This document shows, one piece after another, positions 7,279-10,460 of a DNA stretch of 10,460 bases. A program made the translations under genes and the position numbers. The notes beneath the pieces are model-generated. The model did not search any database. It was not told where the DNA came from and worked only from the letters and a program-made list of their open reading frames with translations. The DNA is from DAIRET01 sp036795455 (GTDB lineage Bacteria; Bacteroidota; Ignavibacteria; Ignavibacteriales; Ignavibacteriaceae). The stretch is taken from assembly GCA_036795455.1 (NCBI GenBank), contig DAIRET010000100.1, forward strand, positions 1 to 10,460. The letters are read 5' to 3'. Numbering within the stretch: the stretch's first letter is position 1; each line of letters opens with the position of its first letter.

Positions 7279-7871
7279 AGCATTTTAATAAACGGGCAAT
7301 AGGTAAAAGCATAATTCTTCTACTTATGCTCTTCCTTTTGTTATTTCATCTCGAAATTCAGGTTGTTGCTTTCAAAGTCTTCGAACTAAAATATAAAAGA
7401 GAGGTTAAGCAATTAATTAAAGATGGAATACCGGAAAGTGATTTAATTCTTTTTGTTTTCCATAAAGATTACCGGATACAAAAAACGGAAAATCTTGAAT
7501 GGATTAAACCGAACGAGTTCAGATACCACGGTGAAATGTACGACATAATCCGTGAAGAAATAAAAGGGGACTCGGTTTACTCCCACTGCTTCCATGATGT
7601 TAAAGAGTCGCGGCTCTTTAAAGATATGGATAAATACTTTGCTAAGTTTTTACAAGATAACCCGGATAAAGAGAATGAGCTAAACATCGTGTTGAATTCA
7701 TTCAGCCGGAATTATATACTAGGGATGAATGATCCCATAAAAACAATTCCTTATTATGATATTGATTATTTTTCTTTTGCAATTACATACCCGGAGGAAG
7801 GTTATTCTTCCATCCCATCCCCCCCTCCCGAAGTGAGATATTCGATCATTCAGTTGTTTACCGCATCATAG
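7275..7871 (+). CDS. Small membrane-anchored protein of unknown function upstream of TonB receptor
   Basis: I do not recognise an assigned function. The 198-residue reading starts at TTG (7275-7277), overlapping the ftcD stop TGA in the sequence TTGA, which suggests translational coupling. It gives a classic N-terminus: basic MKHFNKRAIGK, then a hydrophobic helix at about 12-33. The next in-frame ATG (7326, residue 18) would start inside that helix and is less likely. The rest is soluble, charged and probably periplasmic. Residues 36-90 (KREVKQLIKDGIPE ... LEWIKPNEFRYHGEMYDI) resemble, from memory, short Bacteroidota proteins encoded beside TonB-dependent receptors, with an EFxYxGxMYD motif after an LEW motif. 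The C-terminal portion contains a Pro-rich PSPPPE (181-186). It sits 59 bases ahead of the receptor gene, so a shared role in uptake at the cell envelope is likely but unproven. Confidence 0.72.
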   Translation: MKHFNKRAIGKSIILLLMLFLLLFHLEIQVVAFKVFELKYKREVKQLIKDGIPESDLILFVFHKDYRIQKTENLEWIKPNEFRYHGEMYDIIREEIKGDSVYSHCFHDVKESRLFKDMDKYFAKFLQDNPDKENELNIVLNSFSRNYILGMNDPIKTIPYYDIDYFSFAITYPEEGYSSIPSPPPEVRYSIIQLFTAS

Positions 7872-7930
7872 TCTATGTAAGCGTGTAAACAGATTTACTT
7901 AACAAAATAATTTAATTTTAAGGTAGAACA

Positions 7931-10333
7931 ATGATTAGAATATTGTTATTTATTCTTTTATTACCTGTATTTACCTATTCGCAAATTGTAACTGTAAAAG
8001 ATGCAAAGAGTAATAACCCTCTTGAATATGTATCAATTTCTTGCAGTGAGTTGAATAGGACTGTAAATACAGACGCAAAGGGGAGAGCAGACATTACGAT
8101 TTTTAAGGATTGTAATGAGTTGCTTTTCAGGTTGATCGGTTATCGACCGATTAAACTAAGCTATGCTAAACTGGTTGAAAACGATTTAAAAGTGTTGATG
8201 AAAGACCAACCGGTTGCACTGGGGAATGTTGTAGTCTCAGCAAATAGATGGGAAGAAGAGAAAAACGAAATATCTCACAACATTGAATACATCGGGTTGG
8301 AAGAAATAAAAATAAACAATCCTCAAACTGCTGCGGATATGTTAAGCCAGACAGGGAATGTTTATGTGCAGAAAAGCCAGCTTGGCGGCGGTAGTCCGAT
8401 GATTAGAGGCTTCGCTGCAAACCGTGTTCTGATTGTAGTTGATAATGTAAGGATGAACAACGCAATTTTCAGAAGCGGTAATCTTCAAAATGTTATCAAT
8501 GTAGATGTGAACTCGTTATCGAATGCCCAGGTTATTTTCGGACCTGCATCGGTTGTTTTCGGAAGCGATGCTATTGGAGGTGTAATGGATTTTAACACAC
8601 TATCACCAACCTTTTCGGCGGGCGATGATTTACTTCTGAAAGGTAATGTCCTCGGAAGGTATTCATCTGCTAACAAAGAAAAAACCGGGAGCATTAATTT
8701 GAGTCTCGGACTTGAAAAATGGAGCTTTCTTTCAAGTTTTACTTTCTCAAAGTTCGATGATTTAATGATGGGAAGTAATGGACCCGATGACTATTTGCGT
8801 CCGGTTTACCAGGAAAGAATTGGTGGAAAAGATTCCGCTGTTATTAATTCCGATCCAAAACTTCAAAAAGGTTCGGCGTATGACCAGTTGAATTTTATGC
8901 AAAAAATTAGATTCAAACCGGATACGAACTGGGAGCTTAATTACGGCTTTTATTATTCGACAACTTCCGATATACCGCGGTATGATAGGTTGATCGAGTT
9001 GAGTAACGGAATCCCGAAAAGTGGTGATTGGTATTATGGTCCCCAGAAATGGATGATGAATAATTTAACTCTCACAAATTTTTCGAGAAATAATTTGTAC
9101 GATCTTGCAAGAGTAACTGTTGCACATCAACATTTTGAAGAGAGCCGGCATGATAGGAAATTCAAGAAGAACGATATTAATCATAGAGTCGAGAAAGTAA
9201 GCGTTGTATCTGCCAATCTCGATTTTATAAAGAGTATTAACTTGAATTCTCAATTGTATTACGGCTTTGAAACTGTTTTCAACAAGGTGTCATCTACTGC
9301 CGAATTGGAAAATATTTCTACTAATGTTGTAAAACCATTAAGTACCCGCTACCCGGATGGATCGATATGGAATTCGTATGCAGTTTATTTATCATATAAA
9401 AATAAACTAAGCGAACAGTATGTATTGCAAACAGGCATTCGTTATAACCTTGTTCATGTAAATGCCGATTTCGATACTACTTTTTTCCCGTTTCCGTTTA
9501 CTAATGCGGATTTAACAACCGGGGCATTAACAGGTAGTGCCGGGCTTGTTTATCGTCCGATGGATGATTTACAATTTAACTTAAATTTGTCAACCGGTTT
9601 CCGTGCTCCGAATATGGACGACATAGGTAAAGTATTTGATTCAGAACCCGGTTCGGTGATTGTCCCGAATCCTTCGCTCACTTCCGAATATATTTACAGC
9701 GGAGAAATCGGATTAATGAAAATCTTTAATGAAACTGTTAAAGTTGAACTAAGCGGTTTTTATTCGTATCTCGATAATGCTATGGTCAGAAGGGATTTTA
9801 ATCTTAATGGAGCCGATAGTATTATGTATGACGGAACTATGAGCCGTGTACAGGCAATTCAGAATGCTGCATTTGCATACATTTGGGGTATTCAAGCGGG
9901 TGTACATATTAACCCTCTGCCAGGTTTATCTTTCACTTCACGGTTTACGTATCACAAGGGAGAAGAAGAGGATGATGCGGGGAATAAAACACCATTGCGT
10001 CATGCCGCACCCTGGTATGGTTCAACAAGGTTATCTTACGAATACGACATTTATAAAGCGGTATTTTATGCCGATTATAACGGTGAAGTTAGTTATGATA
10101 ATCTTTCTCTTTCGGAAAGAGATAAACCGGTTTTATACGCTAAAGATGATAACGGTAATCCGTATTCTCCGGCGTGGTTGACATTGAATTTTAAATTTAG
10201 TGTTAATCCTTTACCGAATTTAATTCTTGATCTTGGTGTGGAGAATATTACCGATAAACGTTATAGAACGTATTCATCGGGAATAACTGCACCCGGCAGG
10301 AATTTCATCGGCTCGGTTAGAGTTAATTTTTAA
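7931..10333 (+). CDS. TonB-dependent outer-membrane receptor, haem/haemoglobin-receptor-like
   Basis: This 800-residue protein is a complete outer-membrane gated barrel that imports a scarce ligand using TonB energy. A signal peptide (MIRILLFILLLPVFTYS, cut probably before Gln18) is followed by a carboxypeptidase-regulatory-like domain (about 18-95). A possible TonB box lies at NVVVSA (99-104), and the plug at about 110-225 includes MIRGFAANRVLIVVDNVR (157-174) and GPASVVFGSDAIGG (204-217). The barrel runs from about 235 and closes with NITDKRYRTY (772-781) and a terminal Phe800. Similarity to the haemoglobin/transferrin/lactoferrin receptor family rests on the plug wording, the TGFRAP (555-560) ... 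NPSL (580-583) box and PLRHAAPW (688-695). The box contains no histidine, so haem as ligand is uncertain; metals or other siderophores remain possible. No Fur-box-like sequence was found in the 59 bases upstream. AAGG at 7920-7923 supports the ATG. Confidence 0.93.
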   Translation: MIRILLFILLLPVFTYSQIVTVKDAKSNNPLEYVSISCSELNRTVNTDAKGRADITIFKDCNELLFRLIGYRPIKLSYAKLVENDLKVLMKDQPVALGNVVVSANRWEEEKNEISHNIEYIGLEEIKINNPQTAADMLSQTGNVYVQKSQLGGGSPMIRGFAANRVLIVVDNVRMNNAIFRSGNLQNVINVDVNSLSNAQVIFGPASVVFGSDAIGGVMDFNTLSPTFSAGDDLLLKGNVLGRYSSANKEKTGSINLSLGLEKWSFLSSFTFSKFDDLMMGSNGPDDYLRPVYQERIGGKDSAVINSDPKLQKGSAYDQLNFMQKIRFKPDTNWELNYGFYYSTTSDIPRYDRLIELSNGIPKSGDWYYGPQKWMMNNLTLTNFSRNNLYDLARVTVAHQHFEESRHDRKFKKNDINHRVEKVSVVSANLDFIKSINLNSQLYYGFETVFNKVSSTAELENISTNVVKPLSTRYPDGSIWNSYAVYLSYKNKLSEQYVLQTGIRYNLVHVNADFDTTFFPFPFTNADLTTGALTGSAGLVYRPMDDLQFNLNLSTGFRAPNMDDIGKVFDSEPGSVIVPNPSLTSEYIYSGEIGLMKIFNETVKVELSGFYSYLDNAMVRRDFNLNGADSIMYDGTMSRVQAIQNAAFAYIWGIQAGVHINPLPGLSFTSRFTYHKGEEEDDAGNKTPLRHAAPWYGSTRLSYEYDIYKAVFYADYNGEVSYDNLSLSERDKPVLYAKDDNGNPYSPAWLTLNFKFSVNPLPNLILDLGVENITDKRYRTYSSGITAPGRNFIGSVRVNF

Positions 10334-10346
10334 CTGAATACAATTA

Positions 10347-10384
10347 AGTTAGTAGGCGCTTCATTAAAGAAGTGCCTACTAATT
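10347..10384. terminator. Long inverted repeat after the TonB receptor, probable terminator
   Basis: Bases 10349-10362 pair with 10369-10382 over 14 positions with a single G-U wobble (10358/10373), around the six-base loop ATTAAA. A G-U and an A-U pair can extend the stem to 10347-10384. The hairpin begins 16 bases after the receptor stop codon. There is no real T run after it, so it may be a weak intrinsic terminator, an mRNA-stabilising 3' structure, or a bidirectional terminator shared with a gene beyond the window. Confidence 0.6.
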
Positions 10385-10404
10385 CTACTAACATCTCATC
10401 ATTC

Positions 10405-10439
10405 CGCTGATTTATTATAACAGTTCATAATAATCAGCG
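10405..10439. repeat. Second inverted repeat near the window end, possible dispersed intergenic repeat
   Basis: CGCTGATTTATTAT (10405-10418) pairs with ATAATAATCAGCG (10427-10439) across an eight-base loop, with one bulged T in the left arm, giving 13 pairs. The right arm runs into CGTCCCATTCC. The wording resembles the ATCAGCG...GTCCCATT intergenic repeats I recall from several environmental bacterial genomes, but only this one copy is seen here. No protein-coding frame covers it. It could equally be a transcription-terminating structure of a gene to the right. Confidence 0.5.
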
Positions 10440-10460
10440 TCCCATTCCTACCTCTCGCTT

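Noticed and set aside
7885..7898. Small hairpin (GTAAA/TTTAC) between the small protein and the TonB receptor
   Set aside because: Five pairs of mostly A-T, no T run, and no resemblance to a known operator.
9846..10181. Same-strand open frame of 111 codons within the receptor gene
   Set aside because: It overlaps the receptor barrel in another frame and has no supporting motif or ribosome-binding site.

Overview
The window is an AT-rich stretch (roughly 35-40% G+C by eye), with every gene on the + strand and packed closely. It looks like chromosomal DNA from a member of the Bacteroidota/Chlorobiota/Ignavibacteriota (FCB) group. The clues are an outer-membrane TonB-dependent receptor with an N-terminal carboxypeptidase-regulatory-like domain and an ...YSQ signal-peptide end, a membrane-spanning MutS-like ATPase of a kind I associate with Bacteroidota, and candidate promoters of the TTTG / TAnnTTTG type. 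The adenosylhomocysteinase is of the short-tailed archaeal/Thermotoga-like form, which makes an Ignavibacteria-like lineage plausible. That placement is an inference, not a demonstration.

Bases 167-3632 are a probable three-gene operon with 23- and 44-base gaps: a sugar-phosphate nucleotidyltransferase with a left-handed beta-helix tail, metK (S-adenosylmethionine synthetase) and ahcY (adenosylhomocysteinase). The last two enzymes make the methyl donor and clear the by-product of methyl transfer. A clear intrinsic terminator follows at 3653-3680.

Bases 3749-5356 encode a stand-alone MutS-family ATPase with two central membrane segments. It has the MutS-type nucleotide-binding motifs, but I see no mismatch-recognition domain.

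Bases 5449-10333 may form a second unit. It begins with a bifunctional formimidoyltransferase-cyclodeaminase, which channels the formimino group of histidine degradation into the folate one-carbon pool. This protein carries an insert of about 70 residues with a C2H2-type Cys/His arrangement. A small single-anchor protein of unknown function follows, probably started at a TTG that overlaps the previous stop codon. Last comes a TonB-dependent receptor related to haem/haemoglobin receptors. The receptor has a FRAP...NPSL box but lacks the histidine usually found inside it. Two strong inverted repeats lie between the receptor and the window end: one is probably a weak or bidirectional terminator, the other may be part of a dispersed intergenic repeat.

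I see no mobile element, CRISPR array, RNA gene, frameshift or obvious defence system. Most of the window is ordinary metabolism. The less ordinary items are the membrane MutS protein, the Cys/His insert in the folate enzyme, the small protein/receptor pair and the 3' inverted repeats.
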